Assembly: GCF_037975245.1 (NCBI RefSeq)
Contig: NC_092565.1
Location: 10,410,499 to 10,474,498 of the forward strand
DNA: 64,000 nt
Direction of reading: 5' to 3'
Source: Apostichopus japonicus
Taxonomy: Eukaryota; Echinodermata; Holothuroidea; Aspidochirotida; Stichopodidae
Shown here: piece after piece, positions 1-14,449 of the stretch
Layout of the letters: each line of letters begins with the position of its first letter
Numbering within the stretch: position 1 is the first letter of the stretch
The notes under the pieces: generated by a model
Database searches by the model: none
Told to the model about the DNA's origin: nothing
The model's input: the letters and a program-made list of their open reading frames with translations, nothing else
Program-made: the position numbers and the translations under genes

Positions 1-1244
1 ATAGTCTAACCTTCATAGTAATATAACCGTTGCCAATGGATTCTTGTACCAGCAAAGTTAAATCCAATCAACCAAAGCTAGTTGACTTTAATTTAACGTA
101 TATATTTGGACTTTATATGCATGTGTTTAAAGTACCATCACGCTTTACCAGTCTTACAGGACTGTCGTTCCGTGTAAAATCTTTATTCGTGAAGACTAAT
201 TGTCCTACGTTGACCGCGGCACACTGATCGACTGATCAGAGGGCACAACTGTTTTGCTGTTAACGACCTTAGTTCGTTTACATCACATGCAAATTCATGA
301 ACCATTGATTGGTTATATCTGTTGAAACTATACAGTTTCAGTCGTGAAACCCCTGCACACTGCACGACTGCCAGTCTGGAAAACGCTACTTGTTCAATTT
401 TTTCCCGACTTAAGCCGACGCGACTTCAAACTGAACAAAAACAATGATCAGTCGTAGTCTTAAACACACGCACACTGGCTGACTACACACGATTTCCCAC
501 TTAACGACACAGTGGAGCTACGTCGGAGCGTGATTAGCCGTGTAGTGAGTGGTGGGATTAACCGTCGTTTACTGCCCGTATCACGACCCGACTCAATTTC
601 GAATGTCGTTACGCGGGAAATCTTGGATGGTCTGGCAGTTTCCGCATGTGCTCAAGGAAGACTCTGATAATGCTCTGATGAAGGTTTTGCCACGAGTGGT
701 AATCGAACAGTGTGCGGCGGTTCAAGGATGAAACTGTATAGTTGTAACTAATGTAGCCAATCACGAGAAAGTAATTTTGCATGTGACCTAAACGATCACC
801 AGATGTTAGTTTAACATTATTACAGTCGTTGTGTGCGCTAATCAGTTTTCCAGTGTGCTGGGCCTCAGTTTTAAGAGCACAGTAATTCTTTCATGACTAT
901 CGAATACTAGCTCACGACCATTCGAGTCGAGTCGTAATCAGTCGGGCAGCACGCGATATCCCCTCTTTAAGATCTATGATAAATTAATCTCGATTCTTAG
1001 CTAAGATATTGTAGTATCTGTTCTTTTCAGATATACGGTAGATCGCTCCACCAACCCTTTAACCGAGATCATGTGCATATAGTATCTATATATATCCTTT
1101 CCAATGGACCTGTGTGATACTCAGTAGACGTAACACTGCACTGTAACAGTCCGCAGGTTGAGAATGGATCACGCTAATTTTGGTTTTCCTGCCTAGGTTC
1201 TCCATCTTGGGTGACTTGTGTTGATATATGTGGTGTGCTCTGTT

Positions 1245-1790
1245 TGGCATTGTTCCTTTTGAGAGTACCTTATTTTGATTGCTATTGTGAGCGGTATATT
1301 CATTGTTTCTGTTACTCCAATGCCACTTTATTGTTATTTCATTACCTTCCCTCCCCCCTCCCCCTCCCCCCTCCCATGTGACTTTGTTAATTCATTGTCC
1401 TGATAGAAGATTGACATTATGTTCCTTTTCAATGTCATTGTGCTCATTGTGAGTGATTGTCTTAATCAACTCACTTTATTTTGGATCACAACTGTCTTGT
1501 CTTTTCGTGGCCATTGTCATACCTATTGTAATCATGTTGAGGGTAGTCATGCCATTGTCGTCACTTCTTTATGAACCTTCATTGTCTTTTCGTTGCCATT
1601 GTCATACCCATTGTTATGGCATTGCGTCAGTCAAGCCCCTATTGTCATTTCACGATCATAATAGTTCTCTCTGTCATGATTGTATATTTATAATATATCG
1701 TTCGTGGATGTCATTTTATGTGGTTGTCATGGTAACTTTATTCATTGTCATTGTCATTTTTATTACCATAGTCACTCAAAGAAATTCGAC
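1245..1790. repeat. Degenerate CATTGT-rich tandem array
   Basis: Many imperfect copies of CATTGTCAT occur, with a longer near-duplicate around CTTTTCGT-GCCATTGTC at about 1500 and 1585. It is an old, decayed satellite. Confidence 0.5.
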
Positions 1791-2280
1791 AGTACATCTT
1801 GAGCAGGCATCTTTCTACAACAATGTATATATACCTTTTTTTTTACATATTTGCTGTTTCTTATTCCCACCACCCCCCCCCCGATCCCCCTCCATCCACA
1901 CTATTGTCTGTTACGTGTAAAACATTCACCTCTGCACGCGTACTTACTATAACTTACCTTTATCAATGTGCTCCGAGGGCTGACTTAACAAAGACTTGGG
2001 TGATATCGCGGCTAATAATATCACAACTTTTCCATGGATCTCTCACGCGATCTCGTTAAACACTGTGTGCAGAAAAACAGGAGAAAGAACACAAGTTTGA
2101 TTAAATGTTCATCGATCTCTGTCAGGAGAGGCAGGTGGGTGATATAATTATGACGTCATCCAGTCAGTACAGTATTCATATCTGGAGACAGATCTGTTAC
2201 TTTATTTAGAGATGAATAAAGACCACGTGTGCATGATGATTGAAAAACTGAGATGCGTATCATGAGCCTAAAACATCTTT

Positions 2281-2355
2281 ACAGGAAGGGGATCACAGTC
2301 AGGTGACAGGAAGGGGGTCACAGTCAGGTGACAGGAAGGGGTCACAGTCACGTGA
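2281..2355. repeat. 25-bp tandem repeat, three copies
   Basis: Three near-identical units of ACAGGAAGGGG-TCACAGTCAGGTG. Confidence 0.85.
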
Positions 2356-5177
2356 TCTGTGGTGTCACCATGGAAGATATATGACTTTACTTTCCTATTA
2401 CAAAAGTGTTGCCATTTAAGTTTAACATAAACATTTAAAAATGCTTGCGTTATATTTGTCTTCATTTAGAGTCTGATCCATGCGCATATATTGTATTTGT
2501 AACAAAATGATTTTCCTTTCTTACAACTCAAGTTTCATGATGATATTTAAACTAATTCGTTCATTTGTTTCCCCCGCTAAACTGAGATTAAGCTTTCAGC
2601 GTCGGTAAAGCTATATCCAAGTCTCCAAACTGGAATAAACTGGACTTATACTTTGCTATTCTTCTCGTAATTATTCAAGATGAGATATCTTTAAACAAAT
2701 TTACACAACTAGTACATATATTGAGATATGTTACAGCGCGCGCGCGTTATGCAAACTCTTTGGAGATCTGTAAAATAGGATTGATCACGCCGTACGCGCA
2801 TTATGACCCCGCACTGTATCTACGGCTCTGTTAGAACCGATATGACAACAGCCTTCTGTTAAAACGCTGTGATTCCCTCCAAACCCCTTACCCCCACCCT
2901 CTCCCCCCCCCCCATTCATTCAATAGGTGTGTCTGCCGTGCCTGATATTAAATTCATTGTGCCTAACATCGTATGCGATTATAGCATGTCTATTATTTTT
3001 TAATATTGCTTACATATTGGCGAACTCTCATTTGAATTGACCGTCACAAACAGTCACACAGACTTCAGAGTAGGAACAAAAAAATTTTAATCTAATATTT
3101 CGAATTTTTCAGTCATCTTAAATTTAATTTTTCTTCCCTTTCTGCCTTCTTTCTCTCTCTCATGCAGAAAAAAAAGAAAGTCGCCGTAACAGTACATTGG
3201 TTTGTCGCGTTTTATAAATAATTTTGATGTAGTTCTTTTTCTTTTAATTAAAATGAAGAGTTGTGTTTGTATGTGTGTGAATGTGTGTATTAGATTTGTG
3301 ACTTCATTCCATTGTTGTTATAGGTAACCATAGGAACAACACAGTTTCTCCATAATTCTATCAACATGTTGTATGTTGAGACGAAAACGACTAGTGAGCA
3401 GTTCGAACAAACTAAATAAATACAAAATAAAATTGGACGAGATTTTCTCTGCGTCCACATCACTCGTTCTCGCTTGTGTAATGTTATAGTGTGCGTAAAC
3501 ATTTATAGTGCTGCCGGTTACAGAATTGGCAAAATGCCAAATCATTGCCAATGCATATTTAGTACGATACCAATATATTCGATTTTGTAATAAACATGAA
3601 GTCTCATTAAATATTTCAGCGATGGTGTGGCTACACAATTTTGTATTTAGTTTTGACACGAAGAGTATAAGAAAAGTTGGACAAATCACAATTTTCTTTA
3701 TGTTTCTGATAAATAAGCACTATTCCTACATATAGTTATGTCGAGCTTCTTGTTGAGCTCTCGATTCAGTACAAACTTCATAGTGAAAGCAAAAGATGCC
3801 TTTATTCCCCTCATGTCTTGTGGCGCGATACTTTTGCCAACACATATGCGTGATGCGTTTGCACATATTGGCGCATTAGACGCCGTTTGTTTCAGAAATG
3901 TACAAAATAAAATCCGCATCAAACATGTCAAAAGTAATATCATACGTGTATGATGTCACAGAAGAACACAGACAAAGAAATATGTTTTGATTTTTTGTCA
4001 TATTTCACCTTGCGTTTTTGACATTGAATTGGATGGGTATGACTCCATGTAGCTTTAACATATGGCGCCAAGAACAAAACTATTTAAAAACGTGACGTCA
4101 TCGTGTGTTACGGATCAACAGCGATATGAAAATGTTAGAGTATCTCATCTATTGTTTCACTATGAATTATTATCCTGCCACGTGACGTAAATACTGTAAG
4201 AAGTGTTTCTATACGTGTTTACTATGAAAGGAATTGTTAATAAATGTAAAATAATTTGTAAATATCCTATTTGAATTAATATTAGGGCCTACATTCGAAA
4301 AACAGATTTGATCATTATTGGAGTATACGGTTATAAATACAGCTTAAAACCAACTTTTTAGAAGCTCAGAGTACAAAGTGATCTTAATGGCACGATATAT
4401 AAGTGCTAAAGAAGGTAGCAATTAGAAGGTAAGGCTTTTAAACTTAACAACTAATGTTTCTTTCTTTCTTATACTTTCTTTTGTCTCTACCGTTCTACAT
4501 TTAATGAGTGTTTAATGAGTAGTTTTATTTTCGTTAATTATGACCTCGGTGTCAAAAGCGCGTGAGAGAAGCTCAACTCGCCAGGAAGTCGTTAGGAAGG
4601 CGTAGTTTGTAATTGAAATCCATTTTGACTTCATTGAATTGAATCAAATGTACCATAGTAGTACGTTCAACTCTAATTTACTAATACAGCTGTTGGCAAT
4701 TGGCCGTCATTATTTCAAAATGTTGTTCAAAACGAAATGAAAATAGCTCAAAATATGTTCGCCATTAAACTAACCAAAAGACCTTTGTCGCCCATTCAAC
4801 TTTAGTTTGATAAAATATGTGGGCTCCCTTTGATTTTGTATTTAGTATTATAGTCACCCAAACACTCACAACAAAAATGTGAAAAATAATGAGTTATCGT
4901 TAGAAACGAAACTTCATCTATACTACTGTGCAATTGAAAAGTATGGAGTGTCATCGAAAATTGTTCGAACCCAACACAAAAGTCTAAATAAGCGCTACAC
5001 ATTTTCTTACTCACTGTGTGAATGGATATACTCTAAAAAGCCACCTTGAGACAGTGCGATGTGCATAACGTGTACATGCAAACTTCTTACTTGTGTTTGT
5101 GTAACTGTAATATTAAACTTTAAACAGCGGACATAAAGTGCATATCCCTCAAAATAGCCTGCATATATATATATCAT

Positions 5178-5287
5178 GGATATACGGATATCAGTGCATA
5201 TCCCTCATAATATATATATATATATACATATATTATATATATATATATAAATATATGTATATGTGTATATATATATATATATATAAA

Positions 5288-5373
<86 letters not shown>

Positions 5374-5407
5374 TTATGAGGGATATGCACTGATATCCGT
5401 ATATCCG
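5178..5407. repeat. Palindromic (TA)n element with 36-bp inverted arms
   Basis: The left arm (5178-5213) and right arm (5372-5407) are perfect inverted copies over about 36 bases, including ATACGGATATCAG and CATATCCCTCAT. They flank about 160 bases of (TA)n with interruptions. A partial third copy of the arm lies at 5138-5153. It may fold into a large hairpin; it is either a MITE-like element or a fold-back. Confidence 0.7.
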
Positions 5408-5642
5408 TGATGTCCGTATATGAGTCCACAAACCATTGCTAATAATTTTAATCACACAGAGTAAAAACTATAGCGGTATACAAAGATAAAATCGATGTTA
5501 ATTAATTCCCTGTTTGCTGCGTGTTCGTTTTTTTTTTTTGATAATAACGCACTTAACGAATTTGACAACCGATTGCTCTGCTGAAGTTGAGCATGCCAAC
5601 AAATATGTAGAGCTGCTTATGTATTTATAAATACATGCAAAA

Positions 5643-5658
5643 CTTCCAGCCTCCAGTC
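5643..5658 (-). repeat. Fragment of the tRNA-containing repeat
   Basis: CTTCCAGCCTCCAG matches the sequence just after the tRNA-like part of the 14.5-kb repeat copy, and again lies next to a (TA)n tract. Confidence 0.4.
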
Positions 5659-5677
5659 ATATACATATGTATACAAA

Positions 5678-5701
5678 TATATATATATATATATATATAT
5701 A
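5678..5701. repeat. (TA)n microsatellite
   Basis: Simple TA run of about 24 bases. Confidence 0.9.
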
Positions 5702-6277
5702 CTACCTGCATTAAGAATTCCAGGTTACCAGATCTAGAGCACACCCACTATATGGTTTCTTCCCAAGAGGATAACATTGACTGATCGCATAGAGCATCGC
5801 CATTAGTTCATGAAATTACCAACAAAGCTCGCCTTATGAAACCAAAATACATGACGATATTTCTAACCTTGAAGCTCTCTTTGATTGATTCAGACCATAG
5901 AAATTTATTAGGATTTCTATGATTCAGACAGAGAAAGCTGTATCTTGCCAACATTTTACAATCAGATTTGATCGAAAGCGACGGAATCATTTTTAGTTCG
6001 CCTTAATTTAAGCAGACAACTTAATGTACGTAACTTTATACTTTTTATGTCAGTCTTATAGATATATTTTCTTTTTTCAATTTTCCTTTTTTCTTTCTTT
6101 TTCGTTATAATTTATGATATAATCTTTTCCCTCTCACGCTAGGTGTTAAATACTTATTTTCCTTCCTCGGGAAACGTATCACTAAAGGCTAACTAAATAG
6201 GATACTATGCAGTGGAATAGTGGATCGGCTTGCTTCTTGTCACGTCAACGCTTCAAGCAAGCTGCTCGTGCGGAAAG

Positions 6278-6560
6278 AAGGATTCACAAATGAGTTCGAG
6301 TTGGATATGAACATCATGGTTGATCTCTACAGTAAGGCAAAATATGTCACCAAACACAACCTACCATTGCTTGATATAGGTGGCAAAGGTTTACATTGGA
6401 ATGACGACCTCTTACTGGTTTCGAACCTCTGGACATACAATCAGCGTCCATGGCCTATAGTTGGTTAGGGTACCCGCGTATAATTGCGGGAAGCCCGGGT
6501 TTTATCCCGGTGGAGCCGCTGGAAGTATTTTCACTGTTCTGGAGTTTTCAAATTATTACA
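6278..6560 (+). repeat. tRNA-containing dispersed repeat, decayed copy
   Basis: Shares about 280 bases with the inverted copy at 14.45-14.73 kb, including AAGGCAAAATATGTCACCAA and GGTTTCGAACCTCTGGACAT. Its tRNA-like part (6443-6517) has an altered B box (GGGTTTTATCCC), so this copy is older. The 82-codon open frame here is repeat sequence, not a gene. Confidence 0.75.
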
Positions 6561-6599
6561 ATTTCAAATGTATACATTCATTATCAATTTAAAATCCAC

Positions 6600-9500
6600 A
6601 TTTCAATAAATTCAGTTTATTTCAAACATATTACAATTTTCAAAAAAATGATATATGTGTGGACGTGCTGTATCGATGTTTTTGTGTGGGCGTGCAGTAT
6701 CAGGGAAATCTGTATAGGTGTACAGTATAAGTGCTTTGTGTGGACGTGCAGTATCAGTTCTACCTATGGGGTCGTATAATAGCAATGGTATCTATGTAGA
6801 CGTGGTTTATGAATATTGGCATCATCGATCTAACGTCATTAGCTCAGTTCTATAAATGATTTCTTGTAAACGATTATATACCATAGTTACCCACAACTAT
6901 GAGAATAATGATTGTCTAATCGTTTAACAATGCAGTTAAATCGTGATTTCACATTAGTCACTAATATAAGACATTACAATATCCTTATTCTTTCTTGTTT
7001 TTTTCATTCAACCTTAGCTCATACACTCTAGTTAAAGTATATAGTCTTCTGTGTGATTTAGCATTGGTGAATTCGTTAAAATGCATGTGGAATCTTTAAA
7101 GCCATTACCGTTTATACGCGTGAAATGTAAAAAACTCAATGTTGCGAGTCTAAAATTGACCGTGAATGAATTGCTGCTATAGAGGACCTTGAATAAATTG
7201 TCCTCAGCTATATAGCATTAGGCAATTAAGAAAGCACTTTTCGCCGCTTCATTGGCCTCGGTCTAAACTATAAGAAAAAAACAGGCGAATTTAAAGAAGG
7301 AGGGAAAAAGGTACATATAGCAGAACTTGCAAAATATATAAGAAAGGAAAACGTATCTTAAAGCGATGCCCTTGGTGGTGAAGTAAAGCAGTTGAAAGCC
7401 TTAGAGCTATAGTGCTATATGTGACATCAAGGAATTTACTTGAAAACGCCATATGTACGTCATTTATTCTAAAATGACAAGAGGTCTTTCTAAATCTCGA
7501 GGGTAGTTTGAAAAATTGTAACTCACATATGAGCAGAGTTGAAGTGACATTGATGTTTCCGTCTTAACATGAATGTTTTCAAGTTAGTTATTTAATATAT
7601 ATATATATATATATATATACCCCCCCCCCCCCACCCAAGAGATATACCTCATATTGCTTCCGAATTACTGACTAAGCATCAGCGTGTACTAAAATCCAAT
7701 ACCTGTCTTGTGCGTTTTCAATAGTGCGGTTTAACAGTTTTAGCTGAAGAAACAAAAAAATGTATTCAATTTTGTACTAATTTTGTACCTGCATTGATCT
7801 AAACATTTTCTGAGGCATTCTCGTACCGTATGCAAATTAAGAAACAACATATTGATTATGCAGAGGCAGAAATGTAAATATTTACCCTGGTAAAATATTC
7901 TTCTTCTTCTCCATAAAAAGCAAACAACTCGTTTCGTATAAAGGGATAATGAATGGAGTGTGCGTAATAGGCTATACTATAGACAACAGCCAAACGACAA
8001 AACGTGTTTTTCTTCTTCTTAGACGGTAATGCATGGTAATGGTTAGAATGATCGAGGGATCACACGGGATCACACGACACATATAGCAGCAAGCGTAATC
8101 CTTTATCGTTTATCCACCAACAGTGCTTCGCCCATTTTTGGTGCGATTTTACACAAATGAGTCATTATTGTCGAATTTTGCCATGGTTTATGATCATGAT
8201 GATAATGGCGTGTACGGAGACGATGGGAAACTTAGCGGTTGGTCTTCTAGACGCATGAATATATGAATAATCCATGTTATGTTTTAAACAAGTTAATAAT
8301 ACTGCGATTATGAAAAAAATCCAAAGGATTTTTTTTTGGGGGGGGGGGCGAGGGGTGTTTCTGTCATACAGTACACTGTAACTAGAATTTACACTGCATT
8401 AATATATAGGCTTCGCTACTATATATCACCATATACAATTACAGTCTCTGATATAGAAACAAAAAACTAATAGTGTGTTGTTTATTATTTTCTATGGTCA
8501 CACAATGTTCATTTTGCACCACTTTTAGCCGAAAATTCCTTTGCTCTTCACAAATGTGTTGATAATTTCCTTGCAAGTCAGCTTTTGTTGTTAATTTACC
8601 TAGCACTCAAATGATCAGCTGGACACTGTATTCATTTGCTCTTCTCCGATAATACTGACAGTGTGTGTACATGCTCTCCCAACCCAGGGAATAACGTTAA
8701 CAACAACAATGTTTCGTGTATTCTCTAATGTATATTTTGCGAGTAACATGGTGAAAAAATGTTTTCTCTCTCGGTACCTGGTGGAAGAGTCGATAAGAGG
8801 TGGAAAGATGGTAGAGCCGAAGGGGGTGGAAAGGGATAGTGGGGGGGGGTGGGGGTTGATGTCAGATCCTTGTGTGACAAATATTTCTCTTCGACTAATA
8901 ATACAATTTAAAGGTTATCAGTATTGTATCTGACAGATGTTGGGGGAGTTCAATTATCGGTTGCTGCCCATTTTGGAACTTTCAACAGGCAAATTGAATG
9001 CCACTCACAAAGCCTTGTTTTCTTTCTTTGGTGAGACATATACGTTCATTGTCTATTTAACATTCTCGCAATGACTAAGCAGGGTCAGGGTATTGTTAGA
9101 CATTTGTGTCTTAGGAATTGTGTTTTTGTAAATATATGCTAAGCTTTTTGGTCAAGACTTTAATAACATTAATAACCAAATTTTCCATTTATGACTAAAT
9201 ACCTTTGGACTTCCGTATATTAGGCAATCACGTGTGCCACTTATACAATGCGTAATAATTATCACAAGCCAAGCGCTGGTTTCATTTAGGCTATTGTTTA
9301 AACTCAGTATACTACCCACACGCACAAGACAGGTGTTCATAGTATCAATATAGTATATCTCCTAATGACGACCGCACGCATTACCTGCATTTTTTTATTT
9401 AGTCATCGCATTCTCCATTCTCCAATAGGAATTTTAACCAGATTGTTCTACTGCAGATTATTCCGCAACACATTCCTTCACATAAATGCTACTGAGTTTG

Positions 9501-10170
9501 ATTTCGTTGTTTGTATTTGGTTTGTATTTGTACATGTGTGTCTTGTTTGTTCTTTACTTGATATTTGTCCTTTCGTTTCCTTCCTGTTATTTTAGTTTTG
9601 CTTCCCTGTTTTCTTAATTGGGAAGAGAAAGGGGCGTCTAATTTAGCAGAGGAAGGTGGCGTCTTATTTGGCAGAGGAAGACCCGGGTGTCTTATTTGGC
9701 AGAGGAAGCGGGCGGACCTGAAAGCGGCTATATTATCGACAGTCATGCTATGCATATGTTAACAATAAAGATTCCACTTTTTACTCCGAGCCTCCTATCA
9801 GAAGGTTGTTTATAGTTTCCTTACAATGTCCGGACTTTCTTGCGCCAATATCTACAATGCATCCCCTACACCACTACAAGAAGCACCCCACCCGTCTCAA
9901 TTGTATACCCAAAAATGATCTCTATTTTTATCCTCTGGTTAACAGATGCCATTTTGAAAGGATTTGTTTTCGGTCGTACTAAGACCCCCTTCAATAAATA
10001 ACTAATTTTCCAGATATGTTAAAATTGGATTTATTCAATGATTTACGTCTATAATCGTATACAGGTCATTAATCAGTGTCATGGAGTGTAGTGTCAGCTG
10101 GTGGCGTGTTCAGTTATGAGCTTTTGTCATGGTATGATTATCCACTTAAGCAAACCTTTAGGATATTCTT
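6600..10170. other. Intergenic, no gene seen
   Basis: AT-rich sequence with a short TA run plus C-run (7592-7632), a T-run then G-run (8330-8350) and a G-rich tract (8839-8856). No exon could be supported. Confidence 0.5.
7592..7632. repeat. (TA)n followed by a C-run
   Basis: TA repeats run straight into about 13 C residues. Confidence 0.9.
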
Positions 10171-10178
10171 CTTTTTGG

Positions 10179-10424
<246 letters not shown>

Positions 10425-10489
10425 CTAAATCACGACCACTATTTTCTCATTCTACCTCCCTTTGATTTGCAGGTTGCACGTTAGTTGGG

Positions 10490-12745
10490 CGGAATAATTA
10501 GGAAAGGGGAATTGACGTCACCTCTCGTAAATTATGTGGAATTCTTCTTCAGAAACTCTTGAACAATTTAACTGTCCTTGTTTACAAAACAGCCTTCTCT
10601 GAATAACAAATTACCTTCTCTATTAAACACGCTTGCGTGATACCGATCTTATACATATATTTTACGCTTGGTACTTTTATACCGCATATTGCATCAAAGG
10701 TTTTCGATAATCCATGCAAGTGATTTATGTAATCCACGTATGCCCTGCTTATACATTTAAATAAAGCATTTTCTTCTTCTCCTCTTTCTTCTTCTTCCGC
10801 TTGTTGGTTTAATTGTGTTCATAAATCCTCACCAAGCAATGAGACACCAATACATATTAGATTTTCTTTTGTAATCAATGGGGAGTAGTGAGCCATCAAT
10901 CTTAAATATTCGATACGATCACCAACGTTTGGTTGGCAGCAAACATTTTTCTTATCATAGAATATACAACACCTGAAAAAAAAAATTGAGTTTAAAATAT
11001 TTTGCCCTTTTACTTCTATGAACTCTATATTGACTTCATGTCGTTAAGAGTTTTTGTTACTTTACGAATAGCATCGAATAAAAAAAATGTCAAATTTAAC
11101 TCATAAAGCTACTATTAGACATTAATTCATGCACCTTAGACGTACATTTTTGTTAAAATTGTACGTTTTTGCTTCAGTTTTCTCCCTAACTCTCATGCTG
11201 TTTCAAGACCATTACTTTTACAAATGATTTAAGCCTTTTACTGTTGTAAAATCCTGCTACCGAGGATAACCTTCAGTATCTTTTGGAAATAAACTTATAC
11301 TAATTTCATAAATTACCGTAACGAATTAGAAACGTTTGATTAAGGCAAACTTTCGTTCTATAAACACAGGAAGCACACGAATGCACAACGTTATCATTAT
11401 GTGTCCAATAGTGTGTACATATTATAGCTATAACCAATGTTGACCAGGATGCATTTACTTTTAGGTATACCAAGGTCTTTTTTGTGCTCATCTTTCGCAA
11501 TTAACGTCTGCCCGACCAAAACATCAGTTCATATCGATTTCTCACCTAAGTGATACAATAACGGCACAGAGAATGCTCGGTACAAGTCAATTTAACCACC
11601 GGTATACCCCTTTAAGTTGAATTGATTATATATTTATACTATACCAATGTAAAAGCAAAAGTCACAAGCAAACACATGCTCTGTTGGCATGTCTGTATAA
11701 GTCTATACAACAATTTGTGTACCGGAACTGTTTACCCTCTGACAAACTTGAAGAAGGGCAACAACCCGTCTACTGAAACATACTTGTTTCCATGGAAACA
11801 TTTACACATAGACTATACTCTATATATGCTTATATGATTTGGCAAATTTTGTTAGGCTTGATGTCATGTGAAACAGAAGCTTATCACTTGAATCATGATA
11901 AATTGAATATTGAAGTACTGTGGGGCTGAAAACTTCTCTCCAATTGTCTTTTGCTTTCAATGTTTATCTACCCTTGTCGCATGCATTAAAAATTAGCGGT
12001 GTATGACAACACGTAGGTAACGTGGTAAAGAATGATGCTCAGGCATGGCGAAGAATGTTAAACTTATCCACAATCTACCAAAGTTTTGAGTATAAAATGT
12101 TTTAATTTTGTATTGCCAACACAATTTCAGAAAAGTGGCCCGACAGGCTCAGGCCCAGGCTCAGGCTCCACGGAGCAGCAATGACAACTCACAAGAAGGA
12201 GAATAAGATAATAAGCTTTTGATGCCTTTCCGATCATTTTGCTTACAATTTCAGTTCCACAGAACTCAGTGAAATTGTGTTCCTCAATAGGAAACTTAAG
12301 ATTGTTCACCTTTAAGATCATCATGAGGTCCAAAAATATGCTAGAAATTCAGATTATGGTCACATCATTAACAGGCTTTTGACTGCGGATGTTATCCACA
12401 GTGATAAATATAAATTGTCGAATTGAGCAATAAACCGAAGTTATTCAGAAAATTACTCTTGAAAACATTTAGCCATTTTTAGGAAACTTAAATTTAGGAC
12501 CAATAATCATGACGCTTAAGTGCTCTTTAAATGTTTTTTTTTTCTCCAGTTTTATGAATAATGTATTCGTAAGCTTCGTGTTAAACGTTCAGTTAATAGA
12601 ATCGAAGACTCATTTTCTCTTACAATGCTGCACAATTATATTGACGTGCTTCCATTGTCTTATATTTTCTGTAACCTTTGGTTTTGAGTCTTTGGCTTCT
12701 CCGACAGTGATGATGCTTCCATCAATGGACTCCCCGGAGCAAAAA
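10490..12745. other. Intergenic, no gene seen
   Basis: AT-rich; a few short open frames lack splice sites or recognisable protein. Nothing structured was found. Confidence 0.5.
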
Positions 12746-12750
12746 TCAAT

Positions 12751-12869
12751 GAAGCTTAACGTACTACGCACACCACAAATAATGAATTTACCGCTAATGG
12801 GGACTTATATGAAACAACCAGTCAATTAACGATTTTACACTTCAGATGCTTTTATTGGAAGTTGTTTTT
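12751..12869 (+). repeat. 120-bp dispersed block, copy B
   Basis: Second copy of the 10179-10300 block with a few substitutions, followed after about 20 bases by a TA tract. Confidence 0.85.
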
Positions 12870-12887
12870 CTTTTCCTTCTCTGTTTT

Positions 12888-12993
<106 letters not shown>

Positions 12994-14281
12994 CCTGCAC
13001 CATATTATCATCATACAAGTACATTAAAGATATTGTTTACACGTTGCATTACTTGTCTTACACAGGTGACGAAAACTAATTAGTTCGCGATGACGATAAA
13101 TGACTTGTGACGTGACTTGACTTGAAAAGAATTGACTTGTGGCTTTTGACTTGCACAAAAAAACATGACTTGGTGATAACACAGACTCTGACCAAGCCTT
13201 AATATATAGTTGTATCGACACGGACCAGTACTGTTGACTCAAGTCAATGACTTGTTACACGTACTAAAGAAACGGATAATGTTCAGTCAACAACAACAAC
13301 AACGATATAGTTTTTTCTTTTTTAATTTACAATATCAAACTTTTTTTTCTTTAGTTGTGAAGACTCGCGCACAAAGAAACGTCTCATGCCGGTAATCTGA
13401 CCTAGTTTCGAATGAGGTGTAACAGAAGTGTAAGACACCATCATCGATCCCAGAAAATACACACACAGCTTACTACCGTCGGTAATTAGACACTAGTGTA
13501 CAGTCAATACATACAGCTACGGTCAATACCCACACCACGGTGTAAATAGCAGCGATGGACATCTCAGGTCTAGATAACAGATAACAAGGTATCACGTTTC
13601 ATTACTGTCTGCATTTGCAGCGACAAGAAGAAAACTTCACTTGCAAGCAACGGAAAGGTAACTTTTTTCAGAGCGCGGCACGCGGTTTGGGGCGAGTCTT
13701 CATGGCCTTTAAGCTGTACATCAAACTATTGAAGAGTGTAGTTAGATTGTCACTCATCAGTGGTTATGATTAATTTATCAGATAATTGAACCAATTATAG
13801 TGCTTCGTGTCTTTGACACAAAACGTATAAGCAACTAATTACGCAAGCGGGGGTGGGGGGGGGGGTGGGGGAGTACGTGGATGTTATGTATTGAGAAGCA
13901 CTGGAGATATTAACTCACCGATTCATTTCGTGTGGCAATAAAGTATTATTTATTGATCGTTTTTTTTTTTTTTGTCTTTTTAATATGAACTTGTTGAGTG
14001 AATCACTCTATAAAGAATACTAGTTGATAGTGAGCGTTATAATTGCAGAGTCAGTGTAATCATGGAAGAAAGTCGGTGTGTAAGTAAATTTGTGAGTTTC
14101 TTGCTGAAAAACCTCTTTCGTTTAAATGGTGGATTGCAATTGAATATCTTAACCACATGCACACACAACAAATACATATCTATATATATGTAAATATATT
14201 TAAAACAAATCTGGTGTGTTAATTTTTTATATATCTGTCACACCACTTCCGACACATTCATTAGAGATATATACGATTTTC

Positions 14282-14283
<2 letters not shown>

Positions 14284-14331
<48 letters not shown>

Positions 14332-14380
14332 ATATATATATATATATATATACGATTATATATATATATATATATATACG

Positions 14381-14446
<66 letters not shown>
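14284..14446. repeat. (TA)n microsatellite beside the tRNA-containing repeat
   Basis: About 160 bases of TA with GTATG and ACGAT interruptions; it abuts the end of the repeat copy at 14450. Confidence 0.95.
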
Positions 14447-14447
<1 letters not shown>

Positions 14448-14449
14448 TA

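Larger units (their letters stand above)
1..5135. other. Intergenic, no gene seen
   Basis: No open frame here has splice sites, composition or similarity that support a gene. It contains C-rich runs near 1351-1376 and 1870-1890 and scattered GT-rich sequence. The listed tandem repeats are the only structure I can name. Confidence 0.5.

Noticed and set aside
5138-5455. Open frames of 74-93 codons in (TA)n tracts, here and in the other TA tracts
   Set aside because: Simple-repeat translations (IYIYIY) on both strands.
6220-6468. 82-codon frame partly shared with the frame at 14261-14698
   Set aside because: The similarity comes from two copies of a dispersed repeat with a tRNA-like part, not from a protein family.
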